Notes: generated by a model not told the origin, from the letters alone. Shown: positions 7,261-15,931, counted from the stretch's first letter. The stretch: 64,000 nt of DNA from JAEXNA01 sp041676625 (GCA_041676625.1 JBAYRN010000005.1:27327-91326), one strand, 5' to 3'. Translations and numbers: made by a program.

Positions 7261-8784
7261 GTGACTTCCATCAGCAGCACCAACGCCCTCGAGCAACTCA
7301 TCAATCAGTTCTCCCAGCCTCTGGCTTTCTTGCGGGAGCTCGTCCAGAACAGCCTGGATGCCGGGACCAGCTTGCTCGAAGTGGGAGTGGGTTTCGATGA
7401 CGACTCAAGTCGCTGCTACGTGCGGGTCTCCGACAACGGCCACGGCATGGATCGATACACCATCGACAACCGTTTGACCAAGCTCTTTGCCTCTAGCAAA
7501 GAGAACGACCTCACCAAGATCGGCAAATTCGGTATCGGATTTGTCTCCATCTTTGCTGTCAAACCCGAACTGGTCGTGCTGGACACCGGTCAACACGGTG
7601 AGGCCTGGCGTATTCTCTTTCTCCCGGACCGCAGCTTCGAGCGCCGGGAGTTAGAGGAACCCGTGGAGGGCACCACCATCACGGTATTCACACCCTACCA
7701 AAAGAGCGCCCTGGAGAAGCTCCAAGCAGATTGCCTGGAGACCCTGGTGTACTGGTGTAAATATAGTGATATCGACATCCTGTTTAACGGCACGCCCATC
7801 AATCAGAGCTTCGACTTTCAGAACGCCCCATACCAGTACCGATTGCAGGTAGAGGGCAGCGAGGCCGTAGTCACCCCGTCGGAAAAGTCAGAAGCCTTTC
7901 AGGGATACTACAACCGGGGTCTGACCTTGCTGGAGGGAGCCGGATCACCTTATCCTTACCTCAGCTTCAAACTTCGTTCTCGCTACCTCGAACACACCCT
8001 CAGCCGCGACAACATCCTGCGGGACGAGGGCTACGAAAAGGCGATGGAATTGGTGAAGCGGGCGGCCTACGAAGAGATGCCCCTCGATCTCTTTCAGAAG
8101 ATCCGGCAAACCGACGATCCGAGGCTCTGGGAGATCGCTCGATTAGCTGTCAGGATGGACCCAACCCTACCGAGCAAGATCGCCAAGGTTGCAGCTTTCC
8201 CGACCCGAGAGGGTCGTCTCAGTCTGAATCAGTTTCCTTCCCACTATTTCCACGCACCCCAGGTGGACTCTCTGTGGGCCGACGCGGAAGCCGAAGGGCA
8301 CCCCATTCTACTGATTCCGGATCCAGACGATGATCAGCGGCTCCAGTTCCTGGGAGAGACCGGGCGCGTGGGAAGACCCTTACAAGAAGAGTTTTTTCAG
8401 TATCGGGCTGCCACACCGGAGAAAGAGGAGGCGATGCTGCTCAGGTATCTCAAGAAGGCCACCCGGCAGTATCTGGTCTCTCCTTTTCTCCTGGATGCGC
8501 TCAACACGCCGAGCAGTTGGAGGGGAGTGTTCTGCGCCTACCTGAGTCCTGGTAAGCGGGTGGAGCGAGGTCGAACCGACGAGAAGAGTTGGCGAGACGC
8601 CGTGGGCATCCGGCGTGACCACCCTTACTGGCAGAAGCTCTTGACGCTGTATCGGCTGCAACCCGAATTGGCGGTCTCAATGCTGGTACGTATGGTCAAT
8701 CTAGAACTCAATCTGTACCGCAAAGGAGAGGCAAAACTCTTTCAAAACCTCGTCGATTCTCTTAAGTTGAGGGTTTCAGAATGA
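7261..8784 (+). CDS. GHKL (Hsp90/HtpG-like) ATPase
   Basis: A 507-residue protein whose N-terminal ~170 residues hold every GHKL nucleotide-site motif. These are the N-box with catalytic Glu26 and Asn30 (RELVQNSLDAG), G1 DNGHGMD (58-64), G2 GKFGIGFVS (88-96) and the late G-T-T-I-T-V strand. The remaining ~330 residues match neither a histidine kinase nor MutL nor the canonical HtpG middle domain that I can recognise. Predicted to bind and hydrolyse ATP, so it is probably chaperone-like or a conformational switch. The GTG start lies 11 bp after the membrane-protein gene, and its TGA overlaps the ATG of the next gene (ATGA), which implies translational coupling to the long repeat protein. Confidence 0.82.
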   Translation: MTSISSTNALEQLINQFSQPLAFLRELVQNSLDAGTSLLEVGVGFDDDSSRCYVRVSDNGHGMDRYTIDNRLTKLFASSKENDLTKIGKFGIGFVSIFAVKPELVVLDTGQHGEAWRILFLPDRSFERRELEEPVEGTTITVFTPYQKSALEKLQADCLETLVYWCKYSDIDILFNGTPINQSFDFQNAPYQYRLQVEGSEAVVTPSEKSEAFQGYYNRGLTLLEGAGSPYPYLSFKLRSRYLEHTLSRDNILRDEGYEKAMELVKRAAYEEMPLDLFQKIRQTDDPRLWEIARLAVRMDPTLPSKIAKVAAFPTREGRLSLNQFPSHYFHAPQVDSLWADAEAEGHPILLIPDPDDDQRLQFLGETGRVGRPLQEEFFQYRAATPEKEEAMLLRYLKKATRQYLVSPFLLDALNTPSSWRGVFCAYLSPGKRVERGRTDEKSWRDAVGIRRDHPYWQKLLTLYRLQPELAVSMLVRMVNLELNLYRKGEAKLFQNLVDSLKLRVSE

Positions 8785-11753
8785 GCCTTCTGGAGCGTTT
8801 CCGCCGGGACAGTGAGCTGGACTCCGTGGGGCATTTCACCCTGGATGAAAAGCGGGCTAAGGACAAGATGGCTCATTTTCAACTGGTCCACCGACACGAC
8901 TTTCTGCTTTTGGTGGTGCAGGCGGTGGTAGCGGCCGGCTGTAAGGCGATCGAGATCCTGTCCGATGAGCAGCGGGTGGAGCTTCGGGCGACGGGCGCCC
9001 AGCTTGCTCTGGAGCAGTTGAACCAACTGGAAAACTATCTGTTCGATAGCCGCCCGGAATCTCTCTCTTACTACCTTTTGGGAATAGCCCGCAACGCCGT
9101 TTCCCCTTTTTGCACAGAGGAACCCCGGGTAGAAATGGACGGTCAGGACCTGCTCTTCACGGTATCGCCTCGGGAACCCTATTTGGATCTGGCCCAGCAC
9201 CTGCGAAGGAGTTTGCTCTATTGTCCCTGCGAGGTCACCCTCAATGAGCACGCGCTGCCCAGGATTCCGCTCTCCGGCGGGCGGATGATCACCTTGTGCG
9301 ACGGTGAAGCCTCCGTCCTCAACCTGGTGCGTCACGGGGTGGTGGTGGGTCGAAAGCTCGTGGAGTCGGAAGTTGTCTTTCAAGCCGTCTTTTCGGAGTC
9401 CGGTTTTATCGTGGACGCTTCTTTTTTCGAAGTGGTGGAAGGGGAGTTTTACCAGCAGGTCTTACGGGAAGCAAAGCTCGCTGCGTTACAGCTTTTGGCT
9501 GACCAGGTCGCTCAGTACCAACCCGGCGATTCCGGCCGGCTGGAGTTGCTGGAGCGCCTGGCCCAGTCCTTGCCGGACCCGGCCGGACGGGCCTTGCGCA
9601 ACTGCCCTCTGTTTGTCATGGCAGACCGGGAGCAGGTCTTGAGTTATACCGAACTGGTCCAGGCCAAAGGTGTGACAGGGTTGCTGTTCCATAGTTCCAC
9701 GCCCCTCAATCTGCAACTCAAAAATCCCGTGATACTCATCGACCATCCGCTGGTCTTGGAGACTCTGAACAAGCTTCTACCCGGGGCATTGCAAGACGCC
9801 TCCCAGGAGTATCGCAAGGTCCTGGAGCGCCTCCAGCGCATCGCCGACTGGGAGGCATCGGCCCGCCCCACCGAGCTTCCTCCCTCCAATTATCTGGCCA
9901 CCCGCCAGTTGAAAGGGCCGGATTGGCAAGCCGAGATAGGCTATCTCAGTGGTCAGGGAGGGAGCCACATCGACATGCTCTATGAGGGCAAACTACTCTG
10001 CTCAGAACGGCTCGATGATCTGCCACCCGGGGCCACGGCGGTCATAAACTTTGAAGCCGTGGAGATCAATGAGAGCTGGACCCGCCCCTGCGGGCGCCAT
10101 TTTCGCAGCATACTCAAAACACTGCAAACCCATATGGAGAGTTTGTTCCAGGATCTTGAATTGACCCGCGAGCAACTTTATCCGGCCCTGCGGGATTACA
10201 TCGACCAGCTTTTCCGCGACACGAAGCATCCAGTCCCCAGGGTAGCCGCTCGAATCTCCCTTTTTCCCACCGTCTCTGGCCCCCGTTTAAGTTTTGAGAA
10301 AATCTTGCAACTGCCAACTATAGCCCTGGGAAACCAGGTGGTTTTTTCCAGTAATATTCCGAGCGATTTATTGCCCGAACCACTGCTTCTGCACGAGAGC
10401 AACACGGCTCCACTTCTAAAGAGTAGACTCGGCGACCAGGTCCAAGATTTGCGCTCCTATCAGACTTATCTGGCGGAGTTGGACCAGAAGCTCTCTTCCC
10501 CCCAGAAACCGACAATCTCGAAGCAGGTCCATCGGAAAAAAACTTTGGATAAGAAAGACCTCACGGGTGAGATCGGTCTGGACTACGAGTTCCTGGGAAG
10601 CAAGGCCGATATCGTCCTTTTTTTCCGGGGGGCTCCGCTGGACGAGATCGGGGTCAATATGACCAAGCTGATCCGTGGATACGGGGCGGTGGAACTGGCG
10701 CGACTTCATCCCAATGATCGGTGGAACGGCATTGAGCGGGATAAGAACTACCGGCTCTTGATCAAGTGGTTGCGGGAAAAGTTTCGAGAGTTAGAAGAGT
10801 CGGCTCTGCAGGACGGAAGGCTGCCCCCCTCTCTTTTCCTCAAGCTACTCGAGGCGTACTCGGGCTCGCTGGGAGATTTCTCAGACCAGAAAGTCCTGGA
10901 ATCGACGACTCCGGGGAAGTATCACAGCCTGCATGAACTAAAAGCTGAACTCGAGACTCACGGGGAATTGCTGCGCGGCCCTATGGGGGTGCAGATCCCC
11001 GGCCGTTTGGTGCTGCACGAGCAATCCAAGGATCGCGGCTTTCAAGAGGCTCAACTCCGCGAGCACTTAGGGAGTTTTCGTTGGGTCAACGCCTCGGAGT
11101 TGGCTAAGAAGCTTGAGTTAGCCCAGGGCTTTCAAGCCCGACGGGTTCACCATCAGATCAAGGTGCTGAGTGGGCGCGGTGGTCTATCCCTGTCGGTGAG
11201 GAGCTGTCGGGGGGAGGTGGCGGTTGGTTTGAATGAAGAGGGGCGGTACGTGGACTGCTACTACGGCGGACGCTTCGTATGCAAGAAACCGGAACTGCTG
11301 CCTCGGGGAAGCGCGGCCGCGGTCGACAGCGAACGACTGGAGCTTTCGGAGGACTTCAATGACGCCAAGCTCCCTCCCGCTTTGCTGGACGAACTGCTCA
11401 GGGTGGTCGAGGAAGGTTTCCTGAAGTGTGCGGTTCAGCACGACGACCTGGTAGCGCGCCGGCGGGCCCTGGAGTACGCCCGGGAAACCAGGGCCTCCGA
11501 GGAGTTTCTCAAGGAGTTTCGTGAGTTGCCACTTTTCTCGCTCCAGGGTGGAGGGACCACCAGCCTCAAGGAACTGGAAGCCGAAGATTGCGCACCGGCC
11601 TACGTGAAACCTGATTTTCCCTCCAACATTCAGCCGGACCGCCTGGTCATTCGGGCCCATCCCGAGGATACCGCTCTGATCCGGGCTCGCACCAAACTTT
11701 CCCCTTACAAGGCTGAGAAGCATCTTCTGCGGCTGGAGCAGGATCGGCAGTAG
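8781..11753 (+). CDS. large repeat protein with degenerate GHKL-like N-terminus (5' part)
   Basis: A 990-residue protein coupled to the GHKL ATPase gene. Residues ~35-65 mirror the partner's N-box helix (FLLLVVQAVVAAG against FLRELVQNSLDAG) but lack the catalytic Glu and Asn, so this looks like an inactive GHKL fold. After about residue 270 it is built of long units. Each has a PLF-type strand and then a beta module starting near E385 (EIGYLSGQGGSHIDMLYEG), E597 (EIGLDYEFLG) and E812 (EVAVGLNEEGRYVDCYYGG), about 213 residues apart. It ends at a TAG, but the frame continues without further stops into the next gene. Proteins with this N-terminal pattern paired with an ATPase occur, as I recall, in myxobacteria without assigned function. 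Confidence 0.75.
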   Translation: MSLLERFRRDSELDSVGHFTLDEKRAKDKMAHFQLVHRHDFLLLVVQAVVAAGCKAIEILSDEQRVELRATGAQLALEQLNQLENYLFDSRPESLSYYLLGIARNAVSPFCTEEPRVEMDGQDLLFTVSPREPYLDLAQHLRRSLLYCPCEVTLNEHALPRIPLSGGRMITLCDGEASVLNLVRHGVVVGRKLVESEVVFQAVFSESGFIVDASFFEVVEGEFYQQVLREAKLAALQLLADQVAQYQPGDSGRLELLERLAQSLPDPAGRALRNCPLFVMADREQVLSYTELVQAKGVTGLLFHSSTPLNLQLKNPVILIDHPLVLETLNKLLPGALQDASQEYRKVLERLQRIADWEASARPTELPPSNYLATRQLKGPDWQAEIGYLSGQGGSHIDMLYEGKLLCSERLDDLPPGATAVINFEAVEINESWTRPCGRHFRSILKTLQTHMESLFQDLELTREQLYPALRDYIDQLFRDTKHPVPRVAARISLFPTVSGPRLSFEKILQLPTIALGNQVVFSSNIPSDLLPEPLLLHESNTAPLLKSRLGDQVQDLRSYQTYLAELDQKLSSPQKPTISKQVHRKKTLDKKDLTGEIGLDYEFLGSKADIVLFFRGAPLDEIGVNMTKLIRGYGAVELARLHPNDRWNGIERDKNYRLLIKWLREKFRELEESALQDGRLPPSLFLKLLEAYSGSLGDFSDQKVLESTTPGKYHSLHELKAELETHGELLRGPMGVQIPGRLVLHEQSKDRGFQEAQLREHLGSFRWVNASELAKKLELAQGFQARRVHHQIKVLSGRGGLSLSVRSCRGEVAVGLNEEGRYVDCYYGGRFVCKKPELLPRGSAAAVDSERLELSEDFNDAKLPPALLDELLRVVEEGFLKCAVQHDDLVARRRALEYARETRASEEFLKEFRELPLFSLQGGGTTSLKELEAEDCAPAYVKPDFPSNIQPDRLVIRAHPEDTALIRARTKLSPYKAEKHLLRLEQDRQ

Positions 11754-11807
11754 TTAGCTTCTCTACCCTCGAGTATCCCGGATCGACTGCTCTTTCGGCG
11801 GACCTAC

Positions 11808-12923
11808 GTGCTGAACGAGAGATTGAGCCTGGAGCTGGCTCCGAATTCGGAGACCTCGCTGCTGGGGTTTGACGAAGAAGGTGCGGCCCTGGGTTATTTA
11901 GGTCTCGACACCGTGCTCCCCGTCTGGGGCACGGTACGCCCGGCCAGACCCGGAAAACGGGATAAGCTGAAGAATCCCACCTCTGAAGTTTCCAAGACGG
12001 AAGGGAGTTGGATTCAGGATCGAATCGACGAGATCTATGTCGCCTGGGTGGTAGAGCTGGCTGCTCGAGAGTTTACAGAAAAGGACAAGGACCGGGCATT
12101 TCAATTGCTGTCTCTAACCAAGGGCGAATTGGGAAGCAGCAGCAAACACCAGCGGGCCCTGCTGGCCCAGAAGCTCTGGGGACTGCCACTTTTTCGGCTG
12201 GTGGATGGCACCCGGGTGAGCGGTGAGTCGTTGGCGGCGCGGCTTTCTTCTGAAGGGGGGCCGCTGCTCATCTCTTCGGAAAGATGGAGAGTACCCGGGC
12301 ACACGCCCCTGATCAAACCCGAGTCCCGCGAACATTCCCTGCTTCGAGCCGTGTTGGGCAAAGAGTGCCTGCATTGGTACGAGGCTCCACCCCTGGTGGA
12401 CACGGAGCGGCTGAAGTCGAAGGTCAGCAAGCTGGTGGCCTGGGGCTTTTCTCCGCTGACTGCCATGCAACGCAAATTGGAGGCCGTGGCCGAATCCTGG
12501 GAGACCGCTCTGCAGAAAAAGCGTGTTTCCGAGCAAAAGCCTGTGCCCAAACGCCAGGCCGACGCCTCCCCGGAAGAGCGTCTTCTCTCGCTCATGCAGA
12601 TGGAAGCCAGGACGCTGCTGGGAACCCAGACCCATCGCAACGCCTACAAGTTTTTCTCGCAAACTCGATTCGGAAGTTGGATCCTCGGTCCGCCCATCTA
12701 CTGGGCTGACGACATCTGCTGCTTCAATCGATTGCACCCCACGCTACGATGGCTCGTTCAGCTCGATCCCAAGAACTCCGACAAACACTGCCGTGCGGCC
12801 CGGGTCTTGCTCCTGATCCACTGGGTGGACCTGATCAACGTGAAAAGCCCCGAGTTTTCCGATGAGCAGGAGCGGGAGTTCCTACAAAAACTCTCCGAGC
12901 GTATGATTCAGAGCTTTTCGTAG
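11808..12923 (+). CDS. 3' part of the large repeat protein, in the same frame after an amber codon
   Basis: An open frame of 371 residues from GTG, in exactly the reading frame of the preceding gene and separated only by TAG (11751-11753) and 18 open codons. Its first module (residues ~16-38, TSLLGFDEEGAALG) aligns with those of the preceding protein. Counted through the stop it falls at residue 1025, 213 after the previous copy, so it continues the array in phase. The remaining ~270 residues form one more unit and a C-terminal domain (SFSQTRFGSWILG, FNRLHPTLRWL). It has no convincing ribosome-binding site. It may be the end of a 1,380-residue protein split by a nonsense mutation, made by readthrough, or translated separately. 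Confidence 0.65.
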   Translation: MLNERLSLELAPNSETSLLGFDEEGAALGYLGLDTVLPVWGTVRPARPGKRDKLKNPTSEVSKTEGSWIQDRIDEIYVAWVVELAAREFTEKDKDRAFQLLSLTKGELGSSSKHQRALLAQKLWGLPLFRLVDGTRVSGESLAARLSSEGGPLLISSERWRVPGHTPLIKPESREHSLLRAVLGKECLHWYEAPPLVDTERLKSKVSKLVAWGFSPLTAMQRKLEAVAESWETALQKKRVSEQKPVPKRQADASPEERLLSLMQMEARTLLGTQTHRNAYKFFSQTRFGSWILGPPIYWADDICCFNRLHPTLRWLVQLDPKNSDKHCRAARVLLLIHWVDLINVKSPEFSDEQEREFLQKLSERMIQSFS

Positions 12924-12942
12924 CCGTAGCGGCTGGTTAAGG

Positions 12943-13326
12943 TCACCAGATGCGTGAAACTCCGTATGCATCGAAAATTGTATCGCAACTCAATAGAACT
13001 AACGCCTCTTGGCGCGCCTGACTGATCAGCAACCTATCGAAGGGGTCTCGGTGATGAAAAGGGAGCCCGACCACACCCCCACAGTGGATGGTTCGAATCG
13101 GTAACAGGCTAAAGCCATCGACTCCGAGTTCCGCCTCCAGCAGCTCCACTCCGCGGGAGAGGTTCAGCTTACCCAGACTACTCTTGATGGCTATCTCCCA
13201 GAACGATGCCATACTGACAAAGGCAGCGACGTTTTGGTCTTCCAGCGCCTCTCGTACCTGCTTACTCAAGCGCCCCGGTTCGGCGAGCCACCAGAGATAG
13301 GTGTGTGTGTCCAACAGGTAGTTCAA
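12943..13326 (-). CDS. PIN-domain toxin, VapC type
   Basis: A 127-residue PIN domain. It has the acidic active-site residues in order: Asp6 (YLLDTHTYLWW), the Glu of SFWEIAIK, the Asp of DPFDRLLISQA and a late Asp (CDTIFDAY). These chelate the metal used for RNA cleavage. The length is normal, so the toxin looks intact. Its start overlaps the antitoxin stop by four bases (13323-13326), the usual translational coupling of such pairs. It lies convergent to the repeat-protein gene, 19 bp away. Confidence 0.92.
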   Translation of the reverse strand: MNYLLDTHTYLWWLAEPGRLSKQVREALEDQNVAAFVSMASFWEIAIKSSLGKLNLSRGVELLEAELGVDGFSLLPIRTIHCGGVVGLPFHHRDPFDRLLISQARQEALVLLSCDTIFDAYGVSRIW

Positions 13327-13553
13327 GTCATGTATTCCATGAAGTCGTCGAGAGGGGCATCAAAATCTTCGGACATTGATAGAATCAAGCCGGGGAGCCT
13401 ACCAGGTCTGCGTTTGGGTAGGGCTGACTCATGGAGTACCAGCCTGACCATGGGCTTGTTGTCTCGTGCGATCACAACTTCCTCGCCGTTGAGCACATCC
13501 TGAATTAGACGGGAAAGATGAGTCTTTGCCTCGTGAATGTTGACCTGCTTCAC
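13323..13553 (-). CDS. Phd/YefM-type antitoxin
   Basis: A 76-residue protein. Its N-terminus has the Phd/YefM DNA-binding fold pattern (VNIHEAKTHLSRLIQDVLNG, then EEVVIARDNKPMVRL), and an acidic C-terminal tail (SEDFDAPLDDF) would wrap the toxin. It neutralises the coupled PIN toxin and, with it, represses their own promoter. A candidate promoter with an internal palindrome lies directly upstream. Confidence 0.92.
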   Translation of the reverse strand: MKQVNIHEAKTHLSRLIQDVLNGEEVVIARDNKPMVRLVLHESALPKRRPGRLPGLILSMSEDFDAPLDDFMEYMT

Positions 13554-13559
13554 AACCCT

Positions 13560-13588
13560 AACGTAGCTTAGTCTACATGATTAGTCAA
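13560..13588 (-). promoter_or_regulatory. promoter and palindrome of the toxin-antitoxin pair
   Basis: On the minus strand TTGACT (13588-13583) is followed after 17 bp by TACGTT (13565-13560), a plausible sigma70-type promoter 7 bp before the antitoxin start. A short inverted repeat GTAG-N6-CTAC (13563-13576) covers the -10 and spacer, as expected for a Phd autoregulatory operator. Inferred from pattern only. Confidence 0.45.
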
Positions 13589-13682
13589 TGTGCAGATCTA
13601 GGTCTCAATATCTTCAGAGCTTAAAGCATTTGTTTACAACTTAGATCCTTTTTCGAGCTGTAGGTTGGTTAGATTGGATCCG

Positions 13683-15533
13683 ATGCTTATCCAATCCACG
13701 ATCAGACCAACCCAGCTACCGCCCCAGCCTACCCGTAGTGCTCCCGAGCAAGCGGATAGTTCCGTACTGCCCCAGGACACGGTGGAAGCAGCCCATTCGG
13801 CTCAGGCACAACGGATTTCCGGGTACATCGCCGAGAAGAAGCTGGAGGGGGCAAAAGCCCTGAAGCAAGTTACCGGTCTGATCGCGGGCCAGCTGACGGG
13901 GATGACCGTCGGTTCCATGATTTTCGCTCCCCTGGCCTTCAAGTTTGGTAATCTCTACATCGCCACCGGTGGAGCGGCCATCACCGGAGGGGCCATGGCG
14001 TTGGCCGCCTCCAAGTTGGCCGGCAAGGATTGGTCCAAGCTGACCGACAACAAACTGGGCGACGGATTGGGCCTGTTGGGCTCGGTGGCCAATTCCCTTC
14101 CCAAGATCGCCTATCCCACCGTGGCAGGAGCCACCGGGGCCGAGAAGGCCATCATCTACGAAGCTCTCGATCGACTGCCCTTGAGCGGGGTGACCAGCGC
14201 CCCCACCATCGACGTGGTCACCGGCATGGAGCAAGCTGGGGCTTCGGGTCTGGCCACGCCGCTCTTTAGTCATAATCGGATCTTTCTGGACCGCGATCAG
14301 ATGGCGCTGGGCAAGGACTGGGCTCAGGAAGTGACCACCCACGAGATAGGGCATACCTACGACTTTAGCGTGGGAGTGGGCCCGATCCTGAGTCGAAATT
14401 TTCGAGGGGGCGGTTTTGGTGATGAGCCGTTCATCAGCCACTACGCCGAGACCAACCGGATGGAAGATTACGCCGACTCTTACGCGGCCTATCACATGGA
14501 TCCCGAGCACCTCCAGCGGGTGGCCCCGGACAAGTTCGCCGCCCTGGAAGCTTCGCACCAGGAGGGCCTGGTAGACAAGGCTCTCGATCGTCCTTCGGTG
14601 CGCGAAACCGGCAAGAAGATCGGCACCGCCTTCGAGCGCGCCCCCCGCCTGCGCAACGTGCTGGCCCTCGGAGCCAGTCTGGTCGGTCCGTTTCAGTTGT
14701 ACCGCGGCGCGTCTGCCTACGAGAAGGGCCTGGAGAGCGGGGATGCTGAGAAGCGCATCAACGGCAAGCTGAACATGGCCTCCGGAGCGGCCTTGATGGG
14801 TCCGGGTACGGCTCCGTTGAGCCTGCTTTTCTCGGCCGGTCAGATCGTGACCAATCAACAACTCAAGAACGGTTCCATCACCACCGAGCAGGCCGAGCGT
14901 AGAGCCGACGCAGCGCTCACCGTCTCCACCGGACCGCTGGGCATGATGGCCTCCTCGGTCTCTCACGAACTGGAGAAGGCGGGTTTGCTGGTGGAGCCTT
15001 CGAAGGGTGAAGACTTCAGGACCTTCTCCGCTTTTGGCACGCGCAATAAGAAGGCAGCCTTGGGTAAACTGGCCACCGGCTTTGCCGCCGGGGCGGTGGC
15101 CGGGGGAGTATTCACGCCGTTTTTCCACGCTGGTGGAGCCCATGCCAAGGTCCTATCCACCGCGACCGGATCCTGGGTGGGCGGACTAGTGGGCGCCGCT
15201 CTGGGCATGGGCTTGCACATGCTCACCAAACCGGAAGCTCCCAAGTACCTGATGGGTGCGCAGGAGCAGAAACTCACCGGTGACGACAAAAAGCTCCTGG
15301 CCAAACTCTCCGCACCCACCGTAGTTGGGGGAGCCGCCGGTGCGGTGGGCGGCTACTTCGGCGGCCAGATGCTGGGTCGGGCCATCGGTCAGGCCGTGGC
15401 GGGTTCTGCCGGGGGAGTGACCGGAGCGGCTCTCGGCAGCTACCTGGGCGTGCTGGGTGGTTCGTTCGCGCTGTCCAAGGGCGGTGCTATGCTGGGCGCC
15501 AATTGGGCGGGGTTGCAAAAGGCGGGGGAATAG
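13683..15533 (+). CDS. large HExxH protein with glycine-zipper membrane segments
   Basis: About 616 residues from the ATG at 13683 (the frame is open to a TTG at 13665). It has a polar, proline-rich N-terminus without signal peptide and a hydrophobic Gly/Ala segment near residues 60-100. A zincin-like motif HEIGHTYDF (His ~220) is followed ~40 residues later by RMEDYADSYAAYH, resembling the Glu-Asp third-ligand helix of gluzincins such as anthrax-lethal-factor-like peptidases. The C-terminal half has several Gly/Ala-rich hydrophobic stretches (AAGAVAGGVFTPFF, VVGGAAGAVGGYFGG) typical of glycine zippers. I infer a zinc peptidase that can insert in membranes. The family is not recognised and the substrate is unknown. 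It is monocistronic. Confidence 0.65.
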   Translation: MLIQSTIRPTQLPPQPTRSAPEQADSSVLPQDTVEAAHSAQAQRISGYIAEKKLEGAKALKQVTGLIAGQLTGMTVGSMIFAPLAFKFGNLYIATGGAAITGGAMALAASKLAGKDWSKLTDNKLGDGLGLLGSVANSLPKIAYPTVAGATGAEKAIIYEALDRLPLSGVTSAPTIDVVTGMEQAGASGLATPLFSHNRIFLDRDQMALGKDWAQEVTTHEIGHTYDFSVGVGPILSRNFRGGGFGDEPFISHYAETNRMEDYADSYAAYHMDPEHLQRVAPDKFAALEASHQEGLVDKALDRPSVRETGKKIGTAFERAPRLRNVLALGASLVGPFQLYRGASAYEKGLESGDAEKRINGKLNMASGAALMGPGTAPLSLLFSAGQIVTNQQLKNGSITTEQAERRADAALTVSTGPLGMMASSVSHELEKAGLLVEPSKGEDFRTFSAFGTRNKKAALGKLATGFAAGAVAGGVFTPFFHAGGAHAKVLSTATGSWVGGLVGAALGMGLHMLTKPEAPKYLMGAQEQKLTGDDKKLLAKLSAPTVVGGAAGAVGGYFGGQMLGRAIGQAVAGSAGGVTGAALGSYLGVLGGSFALSKGGAMLGANWAGLQKAGE

Positions 15534-15604
15534 CCCGAAGCCTCGCTTGAGTTTAACGTGAAAATTCGTACCGCGGTATGGACAGACTGTGGTAAGTTCT
15601 TGTC

Positions 15605-15739
15605 ATGAAAGTTGATAGGATGAGTATTTCATTGGAGGCCAATCTGGGGGACCATGTCCGCAATGCCGCTCGAAAAGCGGGGCTTGGTCTTTCTTCTTGG
15701 CTTACCCCGGGTTCTCCGGGGTCAATGTCTGCTCCATAA
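15605..15739 (+). pseudogene. truncated RHH-type antitoxin remnant
   Basis: A 44-codon frame whose first ~33 residues (MSISLEANLGDHVRNAARKA, then GLGLSSWL) match the start of a common small antitoxin type partnered with PIN toxins. The sequence then breaks into unrelated residues at SWLTPGSPG and stops. The break coincides with the end of a toxin fragment on the other strand. This looks like a rearranged relic, not a working antitoxin. Confidence 0.5.
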
Positions 15740-15818
15740 TCTTGGAGGCAATTCGGGACTGCTTGGGATCGTCTTGAGCCAGGTAACGAACAAGAACGTT
15801 GGTATCAAGACCTGTCAA
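15702..15818 (-). pseudogene. truncated VapC (PIN toxin) remnant
   Basis: Thirty-eight codons from a TTG at 15818. They encode a PIN N-terminus (GLDTNVLVRYLAQDDPKQS, then LTPENPG), including the first catalytic Asp. It then hits TAA, where intact VapC proteins continue for about 100 more residues. Its start overlaps the end of the VapB fragment (TTGA), preserving the original operon junction. Clearly a relic. Confidence 0.65.
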
Positions 15819-15931
15819 CGAGTGTGTGCCCGTTTTCTGATCGCCCTATCCATTTCTTCTAGAGTGACCGGTGTACCAGGTATCGAGATCATTCCCTTGA
15901 GGCTGGTCACCGGTGCCGTAACCGCAGATAC
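15815..15931 (-). pseudogene. C-terminal fragment of a VapB (AbrB-type) antitoxin
   Basis: The frame reads VTSLKGMISIPGTPVTLEE and then MDRAIRKRAHTR before TGA. This is the conserved tail of AbrB-like VapB antitoxins that are paired with the VapC type found next to it. A TAG lies directly upstream, so the DNA-binding N-terminus is lost. Together with the adjoining fragments it forms a decayed toxin-antitoxin cluster. Confidence 0.6.

Noticed and set aside
11751..11753. Genome-wide reassignment of TAG as a sense codon
   Set aside because: Several intact genes in the window end in TAG at the expected family length, for example cysK and the Uma2 gene.
13716..15143. 475-codon open frame on the minus strand inside the HExxH gene
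   Set aside because: Antisense to a gene with strong protein features (zinc motif, glycine zippers). Its translation is rich in Gln/Gly/His without any domain, typical of a GC-rich shadow frame.
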